Assembly: GCF_006717045.1 (NCBI RefSeq)
Contig: NZ_VFPH01000001.1
Location: 1,488,001 to 1,552,000, forward strand
Reading direction: 5' to 3'
DNA: 64,000 bases
DNA from: Pseudonocardia cypriaca
GTDB taxonomy: Bacteria > Actinomycetota > Actinomycetes > Mycobacteriales > Pseudonocardiaceae
Of this stretch, positions 1-6,991 are shown piece after piece; positions within the stretch are counted from its first letter, which is position 1; the number at the start of each line of letters is the position of its first letter. A model generated the notes under the pieces. The model searched no databases. It worked only from the letters and a program-made list of their open reading frames with translations, and was not told where the DNA came from. Both the position numbers and the translations under genes were made by a program.

Positions 1-290
1 TTCGTGTACGGGTCGATGAGCAGCTTGTTCGGGTTGCACCGCAGGCCCTGCGAGGGGTCGTAGGGCCCGTGCACCCGGTAGCCGTAGCGCTGGCCCGGCT
101 CGACGTTGGGCAGGTATCCGTGATGGACGAAGCCGTCGACCTCGCTCAGCGGGACGCGCGTCTCCTTGCCCCGCGCGCTGAAAAGGCATAGCTCTACCTT
201 CTCCGCGACCTCGGAGAAGATCGCGAAGTTGGTGCCGGACCCGTCATAGGTGGCACCCAGGGGGTAGGCGTGGCCCGGCCACGGCCGCAT
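1..290 (-). CDS. glgX: Glycogen debranching enzyme GlgX, N-terminal part (cut by window edge)
   Basis: The first 96 residues, beginning MRPWPGHAYPLGATYDGSG and continuing with GTNFAIFSEVAEKVELCLF, match the N-terminal CBM48/isoamylase domain of GlgX-type debranching enzymes. These hydrolyse alpha-1,6 branches during glycogen breakdown in the cytoplasm. ATG at 290 is preceded by GGAGGAA at about 6 nt, a good ribosome binding site. The catalytic GH13 domain lies outside the window, so only family membership is claimed; a treZ-like relative is less likely given the YGYRVHGPYDP segment. Confidence 0.88.
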   Translation of the reverse strand, partial: MRPWPGHAYPLGATYDGSGTNFAIFSEVAEKVELCLFSARGKETRVPLSEVDGFVHHGYLPNVEPGQRYGYRVHGPYDPSQGLRCNPNKLLIDPYT

Positions 291-356
291 GTGGTTCCTC
301 CGGCGTCTCGAGATGGACCGCCAGAGGTTACCGGTGGCACCCGGCCGCGCGCCGGG

Positions 357-818
357 TCAGGCGAGGCGCGCTGGGAATCCGCCCGTCGCGACCGGGCTCC
401 ACCGCGTCGGCGTGATCCTGATCAAGGCCTTGCCCTGTTCCTGCATCGCGCGCCGGTACTCGTCCCAGTCGGGGTGCTCACCGGAGATGCACCGGAAGTA
501 GTCGACGAGCGGCTCCACCGCGTCGGGCAGCGTCAGCAGCTCGGCGTCGCCGTCGACCTGCACCCACGCGCCGCCGAAGTCGTCGGACAGCACGATGACC
601 GATGCCTTGCCGTGCCGGGCGACGTTCGTCGCCTTCGCCCGCTCCGGATAGGTGGCGACCACGATGCGGCCGTCGGCGTCGATGCCCCCGGTGACCGGTG
701 AGCCCTGCCAGCCGCCGTCCTTGCGGGGCGTGAGCAGGACCATCTTGTGGCGGCAGCGGACGAAGTCGACCAGTGCGTCGCGGTCGACGGGCGTGTTCGT
801 GGCGATGGTCCGGACCAT
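357..818 (-). CDS. PPOX-class (F420/flavin-dependent) oxidoreductase
   Basis: The 153-residue product has the split-barrel pattern of the pyridoxamine-5'-phosphate-oxidase-like family: an N-terminal RHKMVLLTPRKDG strand, a central GRIVVATYPERAKATNVARHG segment and GGAWVQVDGDAELL. In actinomycetes this group often binds F420 or FMN and acts as a reductase, but the substrate is unknown. ATG 818 is chosen over a TTG at 860. A TACCCT -10 box (827-832) ends 8 nt before it, which implies a leaderless transcript. It is divergent from the HIT gene. Confidence 0.8.
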   Translation of the reverse strand: MVRTIATNTPVDRDALVDFVRCRHKMVLLTPRKDGGWQGSPVTGGIDADGRIVVATYPERAKATNVARHGKASVIVLSDDFGGAWVQVDGDAELLTLPDAVEPLVDYFRCISGEHPDWDEYRRAMQEQGKALIRITPTRWSPVATGGFPARLA

Positions 819-826
819 GGCGCCAG

Positions 827-851
827 AGGGTAGTGCGGTCGTCGATACCCT
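827..851. promoter_or_regulatory. Mirror-image divergent -10 boxes for the PPOX and HIT genes
   Basis: TACCCT occurs once on each strand (minus 827-832, plus 846-851) with 13 bp between them. Each lies 8 nt upstream of the ATG of the gene it faces. This fits two leaderless transcripts starting back to back from one very compact region. It is called from motif and spacing only. Confidence 0.55.
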
Positions 852-859
852 TGCCGACA

Positions 860-1285
860 ATGAGCACCCTCTTCACCCGGATCATCGACGGCGAGCTGCC
901 CGGACGTTTCGTCTGGTCGGACGACCGGGCGGTCGGTTTCCTGTCGATCAACCCGCTCGGACCGGGCCACACGCTCGTCGTGCCCCGCGCGGAGGTCGAC
1001 CACTGGGTCGACGCCGAACCGGACCTGCTGGCACACCTCATGTCCGTGTCCCACGCGGTGGGTGCGGCCGTACGCGAGGTCTGGCAGCCGCCGCGCGTCG
1101 GCCTGCTCGTCGCGGGCTTCGAGGTGCCACACCTGCACGTCCACGTGTTCCCCGCCTGGGACATGGCCGCCTTCGACTTCGCGAACGCGGCGCCGTCCGT
1201 GGAGGCGCACGAGCAGGAGGCGCACGCCGAGAAGCTGCGGTCCGCCCTCCGCGCGGCGGGGCACGGCGAGCACGTCGCCGGCTGA
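860..1285 (+). CDS. HIT family nucleotide hydrolase/transferase
   Basis: The 141-residue protein contains the histidine triad HLHVHVFP at about residues 92-99, with the preceding GHTLVVPRAEVDHW strand typical of HIT proteins. The family hydrolyses or transfers nucleotidyl groups from substrates such as AMP-lysine or Ap4A. The length (about 140 aa) is normal. ATG 860 follows a TACCCT -10 box by 8 nt, suggesting leaderless translation. The exact substrate cannot be assigned. Confidence 0.85.
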   Translation: MSTLFTRIIDGELPGRFVWSDDRAVGFLSINPLGPGHTLVVPRAEVDHWVDAEPDLLAHLMSVSHAVGAAVREVWQPPRVGLLVAGFEVPHLHVHVFPAWDMAAFDFANAAPSVEAHEQEAHAEKLRSALRAAGHGEHVAG

Positions 1286-1509
1286 CACCTCCGATCAGGT
1301 CCGGGGGCCCGCGCTCGCCGGTCCCTGCCGTCGCTCTCCGTGACGAAGGTGTGCCGCTTCGCGCCCTCGGGTGACGGAGCGGAGGCGTCCTTGCGACCGT
1401 TGTGGACACCAGGCAGCATGCCGATCTAACGACACGCAGCGCACATGATCATTTACGGTGGGTAGATCGAACGGACCACCCGGCACGGGTCGAGGGGGGA
1501 AACGACCGC

Positions 1510-2760
1510 ATGGCGGGTAGCGGACTCGGCGCAGTGTTCCGCGTACCCGAGTTCCGGGTCCTGTGGGCCGCGGAGCTCTTCTCGATCGCAGGTGACCAGC
1601 TCGCGCGCGTCGCGCTGGCGGTACTCGTGTACGGCCGCACCGGCTCCGCACTCTGGGCTGCCGTCGCCTACGCCCTGACCTTCCTGCCCGCGCTGCTCGG
1701 CGGCGTCCTGCTGTCCGGTCTCGCCGACCGGTTCCGCCGCCGCGAGGTCATGATCGTCTCGGACGTCGCGCGGGCGGTGCTCGTCGCCGTGATGGCGATC
1801 CCGGACCTGCCCCTGTGGGCGCTCTGCGCCGTCCTCGTCCTCGTCGTGCTGCTCGGGTCGCCCCACACCGCGGCCCAGGGTGCGCTCTACCCCGAGGTCC
1901 TCCCGGGCGAGCTCTACGAACGCGGGCTCGCCGTACGGCAGATCACCAGCCAGACGGCACAGCTCGTCGGCTTCGCCACCGGGGGGCTGCTGGTCGCCGC
2001 CTTGAGCCCCGCGGTCGCGCTCCTCGGCAACGCCGTCTCGTTCGCGTTGTCGGCCGTCGTCGTCCGGATCGGCGTGGCCGACCGCCCGGCACCCGTCCAG
2101 GCGCCCGGACCCGGCCCCGTGACCAGCGAGCTGCGCGGCATCACCGCCGGGCTCGTCGAGATCGCCACCGACCGGCCCCGCCGCGCACTCGTGCTGCTCG
2201 CGTGGCTCGTCGGCTGGTACGTCGTGCCCGAGGCGCTCGCCGCCCCGTACGCCGACCACCTCGGCGCCGGGCCCGCCGCAGTGGGGCTGCTCATGGCGGC
2301 CGACCCCCTCGGCAGCGTGCTCGGGGCATGGCTGTTCGTGCGGTTCGTGCCCGCCGCGACGAGGGCACGGCTCGTCGGACTCATGGCCGTTGCGGCCGGA
2401 GTCCCGTTGGCGCTGTGCATCCTGCGCCCGGGCGTCCCACTCACCGTCCTCCTGTGGGCGGTGTCCGGGATGCTCTCCACCGCTTACCTCCTGCAGACGC
2501 AGGCGAGCTTCGTCCGCGCCACCCCGGACGGGGGTCGCGGCCGTGCCATCGGGGTCGCCGCGTCCGGGATCATCGCGGCGCAGGGTGCCGCGGTGCTCCT
2601 CGGAGGCCTGCTCGCCGATGCGACGGATCCCGCCACGGCTGTCGCCGCGGCCGGGGTGCTCGGGGCGGTGTTGTCGGCCGGCGGCGCCGTGGCCTGGCAT
2701 CGCGCCAACTCCACCGCGCCTTCACCGCAGTTCCGCTGGGCGGGCGCGCGGTCGCGCTGA
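1510..2760 (+). CDS. MFS transporter (drug-exporter type)
   Basis: The 416-residue protein begins GLGAVFRVPEFRVLWAAELF and has about 12 hydrophobic segments. The loop-2 motif GLADRFRRREVMI (about residues 73-85) is typical of the major facilitator superfamily, here of the MFS_3/enterobactin-exporter-like branch. It probably exports a small molecule with proton exchange; the substrate is unknown. ATG 1510 follows GAGGGGGGAA. An upstream in-frame start at 1402 would add a non-hydrophobic, poorly conserved-looking 36 residues and is not favoured. Confidence 0.82.
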   Translation: MAGSGLGAVFRVPEFRVLWAAELFSIAGDQLARVALAVLVYGRTGSALWAAVAYALTFLPALLGGVLLSGLADRFRRREVMIVSDVARAVLVAVMAIPDLPLWALCAVLVLVVLLGSPHTAAQGALYPEVLPGELYERGLAVRQITSQTAQLVGFATGGLLVAALSPAVALLGNAVSFALSAVVVRIGVADRPAPVQAPGPGPVTSELRGITAGLVEIATDRPRRALVLLAWLVGWYVVPEALAAPYADHLGAGPAAVGLLMAADPLGSVLGAWLFVRFVPAATRARLVGLMAVAAGVPLALCILRPGVPLTVLLWAVSGMLSTAYLLQTQASFVRATPDGGRGRAIGVAASGIIAAQGAAVLLGGLLADATDPATAVAAAGVLGAVLSAGGAVAWHRANSTAPSPQFRWAGARSR

Positions 2761-2824
2761 CCTGCCGGCTCACCGACGCCGACACCTTCCGATCGGGCTC
2801 CGCCCGGACCGGGGCTCCTCTCAC

Positions 2825-3511
2825 TCACCAGCTCTTGTTGCGCACCGCGATCTCCTCCGGTCGTAGTGGGTGGGGCTGTGGGTCGGTCACCAGCTCTTGT
2901 TGCGCACCGGGGTCTCCTCGGTCGGTGGTGGGTCGGAGTGCGGTGGTTCACCAGCTCTTGTTGCGCACGGGGTCCTCCTCGGGTGGTGGTGTGTGGGTGG
3001 GTTGGTTCACCAGCTCTTGTTGCGCACGGGGTCCTCCTCGGGTGGTGGTGTGTGGGTGGGTTGGTTCACCAGCTCTTGTTGCGCACGGGGTCCTCCTCGG
3101 GTGGTGGTGTGTGGGTGGGTTGGTTCACCAGCTCTTGTTGCGCACGGGGTCCTCCTCGGGTGGTGGTGTGTGGGTGGGTTGGTTCACCAGCTCTTGTTGC
3201 GCACGGGGCTCTCCTTTAGTTGTGGTGGGTGGGGCGGCTCGGTTCACCAGCTCTTGTTGCGCACCGGGCTCTCCTTGGTCGGTGGTGGTCGGGGGTGGCT
3301 TCGTCACCAGCTCTTGTTGCGCACTGCGATCTCCCTCGGTCGTGGTGGGTGGGGCTGCTCTGGGTTGATCACCAGCTCTTGTTGCGCACGGGGCTCTCCT
3401 TTAGTTGTGGTGGGTGGGGCGGCTCGGTTCACCAGCTCTTGTTGCGCACCGGGGCCTCCTTCGTCGGCGGGCGGTCGAATTGCGCGTGGTTCACCAGCTC
3501 TTGTTGCGCAC
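2825..3511 (-). repeat. Tandem array of 12 SD-preceded hexapeptide micro-ORFs (fMRNKSW)
   Basis: Reading the minus strand, each unit has a purine-rich Shine-Dalgarno sequence (GGAGGA, AAGGAGA, GAGGAGG or similar), 4-9 nt, a GTG start, codons CGC AAC AAG AGC TGG and a TGA stop. The ORFs, from promoter-proximal to distal, are 3491-3511, 3429-3449, 3369-3389, 3304-3324, 3244-3264, 3184-3204, 3125-3145, 3066-3086, 3007-3027, 2948-2968, 2887-2907 and 2825-2845. Spacing is 59-65 nt. All 21 ORF bases are identical in all twelve copies. The C/A-rich linkers vary, apart from four near-identical central units (2948-3145), which look like recent duplications. Periods are not multiples of three, so no long frame runs through the array. 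Translation of the hexapeptide is inferred from the SD-start-stop geometry. Function is unknown. Confidence 0.85.
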
Positions 3512-3633
3512 GGGGCTGCCTCCTTCCGCACAGGACGGGCGGGGGGCGGGGGACTCCGGGGTTCGCGACCTGCGCGGGGATGTGGCGGCGCCCGTGGGAG
3601 CGGCGCCCTGCAGCGCGTGCGTGCGGGCAGCAT
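3304..3633 (-). CDS. Possible leader ORF at the head of the micro-ORF array
   Basis: ATG 3633 (MLPARTRCRAPLPRAP...) has a strong SD, GGAGGAGGAG at 3640-3649, with 6-nt spacing. The stretch GGAGGAGATAGCGATG matches the RBS-start region of the last array unit (GGAGGAGATCGCGGTG) at all but two positions. It may therefore be a diverged first unit. The 110-codon frame continues through the first three micro-ORFs in another frame and ends at 3304 as ...VRNKSW, sharing the stop of the fourth unit. Beyond the first residues it looks like chance open frame (Pro/Arg-rich). The start site is better supported than the full ORF. Confidence 0.3.
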   Translation of the reverse strand: MLPARTRCRAPLPRAPPHPRAGREPRSPPPPARPVRKEAAPCATRAGEPRAIRPPADEGGPGAQQELVNRAAPPTTTKGEPRAQQELVINPEQPHPPRPREIAVRNKSW

Positions 3634-3712
3634 CGCTATCTCCTCCTCCAGCCGGCGCCGTCCCTGCGTGTGGCATGCGACACGGTCGACGCTGGTGGCT
3701 GAGCCGGGACCC

Positions 3713-3741
3713 GTGACAGCCCCGCGTGGGTCCACTAGCCT
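3713..3741 (+). promoter_or_regulatory. Sigma70-like promoter of the first diguanylate cyclase gene
   Basis: GTGACA (3713-3718), a 17-bp spacer and TAGCCT (3736-3741) predict a start near 3748, about 29 nt before ATG 3777. The same -35/spacer/-10 arrangement precedes the third and fourth paralogues, which supports the call. Confidence 0.6.
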
Positions 3742-3746
3742 CACTT

Positions 3747-3760
3747 CCCTCGATCGAGGG
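3747..3760. promoter_or_regulatory. 14-bp perfect palindrome between the array and the cyclase operon
   Basis: CCCTCGATCGAGGG lies exactly at the predicted transcription start of the first cyclase gene, and upstream of the array leader on the other strand. It could be an operator controlling one or both directions, or form a small 5' hairpin. There is no direct evidence of a binding protein. Confidence 0.45.
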
Positions 3761-3776
3761 ATGGCTGTGAGTATGG

Positions 3777-5186
3777 ATGGCTAGGGGCGCGCGCAGGGTC
3801 GCTGCCTCGACCGACGGTGGTTCGGTTGGTGCGGTCGGCCCCGCGCGCCATCCATCGGCATGGGCCATCTGGACTATTCCGCGGCGGCTCCTCGGGCCAG
3901 TTCTCCTTGTCGAGATCACCGCGATCGCATTGACCATACTCGCGATTGTCCCATCGCAATTCGACCATCGAGCGATTGCGATGGGCGCGACGCTGTGCCT
4001 ATTCGGGATGGTGCACTCCGAGATTGCCTTGCGCGTCGAGCGGGTGCGTCGCCGGGTCAACGAGACATTGCACGTCGACCTGAGTTCGGTCTGGACCTTT
4101 GCCGGCGCCGTCCTGTTGCCGCCCGCTCTTGCGGCGTGCGTTGCGGCGATCGTTTTCACGCATCTGTGGTGGCGCTCGTGGCGGCCGCGCGTTCCGGTGT
4201 ACCGGCACGTCTTCAGCACGGCGACGATCGTTCTGTCGTGCCTCGCGGCGGCCGCGATCGCCGGCGTGAACCGCGACGGTGGGGCCGTCTTCCGGGGCAA
4301 CGGTTCGGGAGTGGTGCTGCTCGTGGTGGCGATCCTCGCCTACACCACGGTGAACAGCGCGCTCGTCGCGGGTGCGATCGCCGTGAGCAGCCCGCAGCCG
4401 GACATCGGCAAGGTGCTCGGGCGCTGGGACGACAACCTGCTCGAGTTCGCCACGCTCTCCCTCGGCGCGATCACCGCGATCGCCCTGGCGATCAACCCGC
4501 TGCTCGTCGCGTTCGTGTTGCCGCCCCTGCTCGTGCTGCACCGCGCCGTCCTCGTCAAGCACCTCGAGGAGGCGGCGAACACCGACGGCAAGACCGGCCT
4601 GCTCAACGCCGCCGCATGGCACGTGCAGGCCGAGCGCGCGTTGCAGCGCTCGAAGCGCCGGGACGGTCCGCCCGGCGTCCTGGTGCTGGATCTCGACCAC
4701 TTCAAGGCCGTCAACGACACGCACGGCCACCTGGCGGGCGACCACGTGCTGTCCGCGGTCGCAGGCGTGCTGCGGGACGAGGTCAGGGAACGCGACCTCG
4801 TCGGGCGGTTCGGTGGCGAGGAGTTCGTCGTGATGCTGGCGGGGCTCGGCGGAAGGGCGCCCGTCGAGCTCGAGACGGTCGCCGAACGGATCCGGCGGCG
4901 GGTGGCGGACCTCCGCGTCGAGATCCCGACCCCGGACGGGCCGCTGACGGTGCGCGGGCTGAGCGTGTCGGTCGGCTGCGCCGTCATGCCGGAGAGCGGC
5001 GCCGAGCTGCGTGACCTCCTCGAGGTCGCCGACCGAGCCCTGTACGTGGCCAAGGGGGCCGGGCGCAACGCCGTGCGGATGGGCAACCCGGCGTCCCCGC
5101 GGTCCGCGCTCCTGCCCGCGCACCTGCGGCCGGACGAGCCGGCCCCTGCCGAGCCCCCCTCGCTCCACAGCAACGCCGGCGACTGA
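3777..5186 (+). CDS. Membrane diguanylate cyclase (GGDEF), first of four paralogues
   Basis: The 469-residue protein has an N-terminal membrane domain of about seven hydrophobic segments (residues about 35-265), including the HVDLSSVWTFAGA motif shared by all four paralogues. A GGDEF domain follows. It shows DLDHFKAVND, the GRFGGEEFVV active site near residue 345, and an inhibitory-site RERD five residues before GGEEF. It should make c-di-GMP from GTP, with product inhibition intact. ATG 3777 has only a weak SD. The promoter at 3713-3741 fits. Its divergent neighbour is the micro-ORF array. The input signal of the membrane domain is unknown. Confidence 0.85.
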   Translation: MARGARRVAASTDGGSVGAVGPARHPSAWAIWTIPRRLLGPVLLVEITAIALTILAIVPSQFDHRAIAMGATLCLFGMVHSEIALRVERVRRRVNETLHVDLSSVWTFAGAVLLPPALAACVAAIVFTHLWWRSWRPRVPVYRHVFSTATIVLSCLAAAAIAGVNRDGGAVFRGNGSGVVLLVVAILAYTTVNSALVAGAIAVSSPQPDIGKVLGRWDDNLLEFATLSLGAITAIALAINPLLVAFVLPPLLVLHRAVLVKHLEEAANTDGKTGLLNAAAWHVQAERALQRSKRRDGPPGVLVLDLDHFKAVNDTHGHLAGDHVLSAVAGVLRDEVRERDLVGRFGGEEFVVMLAGLGGRAPVELETVAERIRRRVADLRVEIPTPDGPLTVRGLSVSVGCAVMPESGAELRDLLEVADRALYVAKGAGRNAVRMGNPASPRSALLPAHLRPDEPAPAEPPSLHSNAGD

Positions 5187-5197
5187 CGGTACGGAGC

Positions 5198-5226
5198 TTC
5201 GGCCATCTTGTGGCCTGCATTACGCT
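5198..5226 (+). promoter_or_regulatory. Candidate promoter of the second diguanylate cyclase gene
   Basis: TACGCT (5221-5226) is the same -10 sequence as for the third paralogue. Seventeen bp upstream is TTCGGC, a poor -35. The box lies 34 nt before ATG 5260. Confidence 0.35.
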
Positions 5227-5259
5227 CCGTACTGCCGCCGACACAACCGGGGGAGCACG

Positions 5260-6633
5260 ATGGCGTCGGAGCGACGACTTCTCTCCGGTGACGCGGCGTG
5301 CCTGGGCCGTTGCGCACCGCACCGCTGGCCCGTGTGGCGGCTCCCGCGGTTGTTACTGGGTGCCGTGCTCTTCATCGAGGCGATCGCGCTGGTCCTGCTG
5401 GTCGCCGGGCTACTGACGGGGCGCGCTCCGGCCGGGACCGAGCTGTGGTCCGGGGCCGTCCTCTGCCTGCTGGGCATCGCCTACAGCGAGATGGCCGTCG
5501 GCGTGGAACGGGAACGGCGGCGGCTGGGCGGCGCGTCGCACGTCGACCTCAGCTCGGTGTGGACGTTCGCTGCTGCGCTCGTGCTGCCCGGTGCCCACGC
5601 CGCGTTGGTGGCGGCGCTCATCATGCTGCACCTGTGGGTGCGGGCGTGGCGCGAGTGGGTGCCGCTGCACCGCCAGATGTTCAGCGTCGCCACGGTGGTG
5701 CTCGCCTGCATCGCCGTCGGAGAGCTCCTCGACCACGTGGGCGGGGAGCGGCAACCGCTGTGGCTGGTGATCGGCGCGATGGTGCTGTTCATGGCGGTCA
5801 ACTCCGGCCTCATCGCCGCCGTCGTGTCGGTCAACATCCCGGGTGCAGGCCCGGCGACCCTGTTCGGTCCACGCGACGAGAACCTCCTCGAGGTCGGCAT
5901 GCTCTGCATGGGGGCGCTCACCGCGGTCGCGATCGCGCTGAACCCGGTGCTGCTCCTGCTGACGCTGCTCCCGCTGTACGTCGTGCTGAGGGCGGTGCTG
6001 GTCCGGCCGTTGGAGGCGGCGGCCTGCACGGACGGCAAGACCGGCCTCCTTAATGCCGCCACGTGGGTCGCCGAGGCCGAACGGGTCCTCGCCGGCACGG
6101 ACCGCGCCGAGCGCGCAGGCGGTGTGCTGATGCTCGATCTCGACCACTTCAAGGCGGTCAACGACACGCACGGTCACGCGGTGGGCGACCACGTCCTGTC
6201 GGCGGTGGCGCACGCGCTGCACCGGGTGGTGCGCGCCCGCGACCTCGTGGGCCGCATGGGCGGCGAGGAGTTCGTGGTGCTGCCCAGGCGGGCGGCCTCG
6301 GGGGAGCGGTCGGTGGAGCTCGATTCGGTGGAGCTGGAGGTGGTGGCCGAGCGCATCCGGGCCCACGTGGCGGACCTGCGGCTCGAGGTGCCGACCTTGC
6401 GCGGGCCGTTGACGGTCGCCGGCCTGACCGTCTCGATCGGCGGCGCGGTCGCCTCGCCCGACGGCAGCGACCTCCCCGCACTCCTGCAGACCGCGGACAC
6501 CGCTCTCTACGAGGCCAAGCGGGCGGGCCGCAACACGGTGCGGGTCGCCGTGGCCTCCTCGGTGCCGTCGGTCGTGAACCTCCCGTCCGCGCCGCTGGTG
6601 AACCCCGGCTCGGGGGCGCGCGCGAAGGACTGA
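5260..6633 (+). CDS. Membrane diguanylate cyclase (GGDEF), second paralogue
   Basis: The 457-residue product has the same architecture as its neighbours: an N-terminal multi-pass domain with SHVDLSSVWTFAAALV, then a GGDEF domain with DLDHFKAVNDTHGH, an I-site RARD and GRMGGEEFVV. Catalytic residues are all present. ATG 5260 has GGGGGAG at about 6 nt; longer in-frame starts overlap the previous gene and are rejected. It is the most divergent copy in the loop after GGEEF (LPRRAASGERSVELDS). It is probably a c-di-GMP synthase responding to an unknown membrane signal. Confidence 0.85.
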   Translation: MASERRLLSGDAACLGRCAPHRWPVWRLPRLLLGAVLFIEAIALVLLVAGLLTGRAPAGTELWSGAVLCLLGIAYSEMAVGVERERRRLGGASHVDLSSVWTFAAALVLPGAHAALVAALIMLHLWVRAWREWVPLHRQMFSVATVVLACIAVGELLDHVGGERQPLWLVIGAMVLFMAVNSGLIAAVVSVNIPGAGPATLFGPRDENLLEVGMLCMGALTAVAIALNPVLLLLTLLPLYVVLRAVLVRPLEAAACTDGKTGLLNAATWVAEAERVLAGTDRAERAGGVLMLDLDHFKAVNDTHGHAVGDHVLSAVAHALHRVVRARDLVGRMGGEEFVVLPRRAASGERSVELDSVELEVVAERIRAHVADLRLEVPTLRGPLTVAGLTVSIGGAVASPDGSDLPALLQTADTALYEAKRAGRNTVRVAVASSVPSVVNLPSAPLVNPGSGARAKD

Positions 6634-6715
6634 CCGCCGGGTGCGTCGGGTGGCACCCGAATCGTTCGGGCGTCCTGCTGCCACACCCGGCGATCAGCCG
6701 GCTCGCGTTCGGCGT

Positions 6716-6739
6716 TCAGGTCCAGTCGCGGTTGCGCAT
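6716..6739 (-). CDS. Solitary micro-ORF MRNRDWT, relative of the array peptide
   Basis: ATG 6739 followed by codons for R N R D W T and TGA is preceded by a perfect AAAGGAGG (6747-6754) at 7 nt. A second ATG at 6745 is too close to the SD. The peptide shares M-R-N-(K/R)-x-W with the array peptide MRNKSW but uses other codons at the variable positions. That argues for conservation at the peptide level. It sits alone between the second and third cyclase genes, on the strand opposite to them. Function is unknown. Confidence 0.6.
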   Translation of the reverse strand: MRNRDWT

Positions 6740-6754
6740 GAACATGCCTCCTTT

Positions 6755-6766
6755 CCATCCGGATGG
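6755..6766. promoter_or_regulatory. 12-bp palindrome directly upstream of the solitary micro-ORF SD
   Basis: CCATCCGGATGG abuts the Shine-Dalgarno sequence of the MRNRDWT micro-ORF. It may be an operator or a chance palindrome. Confidence 0.25.
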
Positions 6767-6928
6767 CGTGAGCGCTTTTCGTGATCGCCGCCGGAATGTG
6801 TTCCGGACGCGGCCCTTCGCGTAGTGCATTCAGGTGTGCAGCGAGGCCGCGAGACGGGCGAGAAGTGCGATCTGCAACATCTGCTCGTCCCACCGTGTCA
6901 CCGGACGAGGCGGCGTCGGCCCGATCGG

Positions 6929-6957
6929 GTGACACGAGGAGGGTCCTCCCCTACGCT
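6929..6957 (+). promoter_or_regulatory. Sigma70-like promoter of the third diguanylate cyclase gene
   Basis: GTGACA (6929-6934), a 17-bp spacer and TACGCT (6952-6957) are present. The predicted start near 6964 lies about 28 nt before ATG 6992. Confidence 0.6.
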
Positions 6958-6991
6958 CGGTGCCGACGCCGAGGACCGACCGAGAGCGCTG

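Noticed and set aside
2825..3511. CRISPR array
   Set aside because: The repeats are 21 bp with 38-44 nt linkers that resemble one another (four nearly identical), each unit has an SD-start-stop layout, and no cas genes are near.
2866..3784. Plus-strand repeat protein (HQLLLRTG / SSCCA / ALVAH repeats)
   Set aside because: All three plus frames stay open across the array, and unit lengths of 59, 60, 61, 62 and 65 nt shift the frame, so no periodic protein is encoded; the conserved SD and stops are on the minus strand.
4999..5317. Extra copy of the micro-ORF motif (ATG/GTG CGC AAC) inside the second cyclase gene region (minus strand near 5317)
   Set aside because: GTG CGC AAC GGC occurs there without an SD, stop or Trp, and lies antisense in coding sequence, so it is chance.
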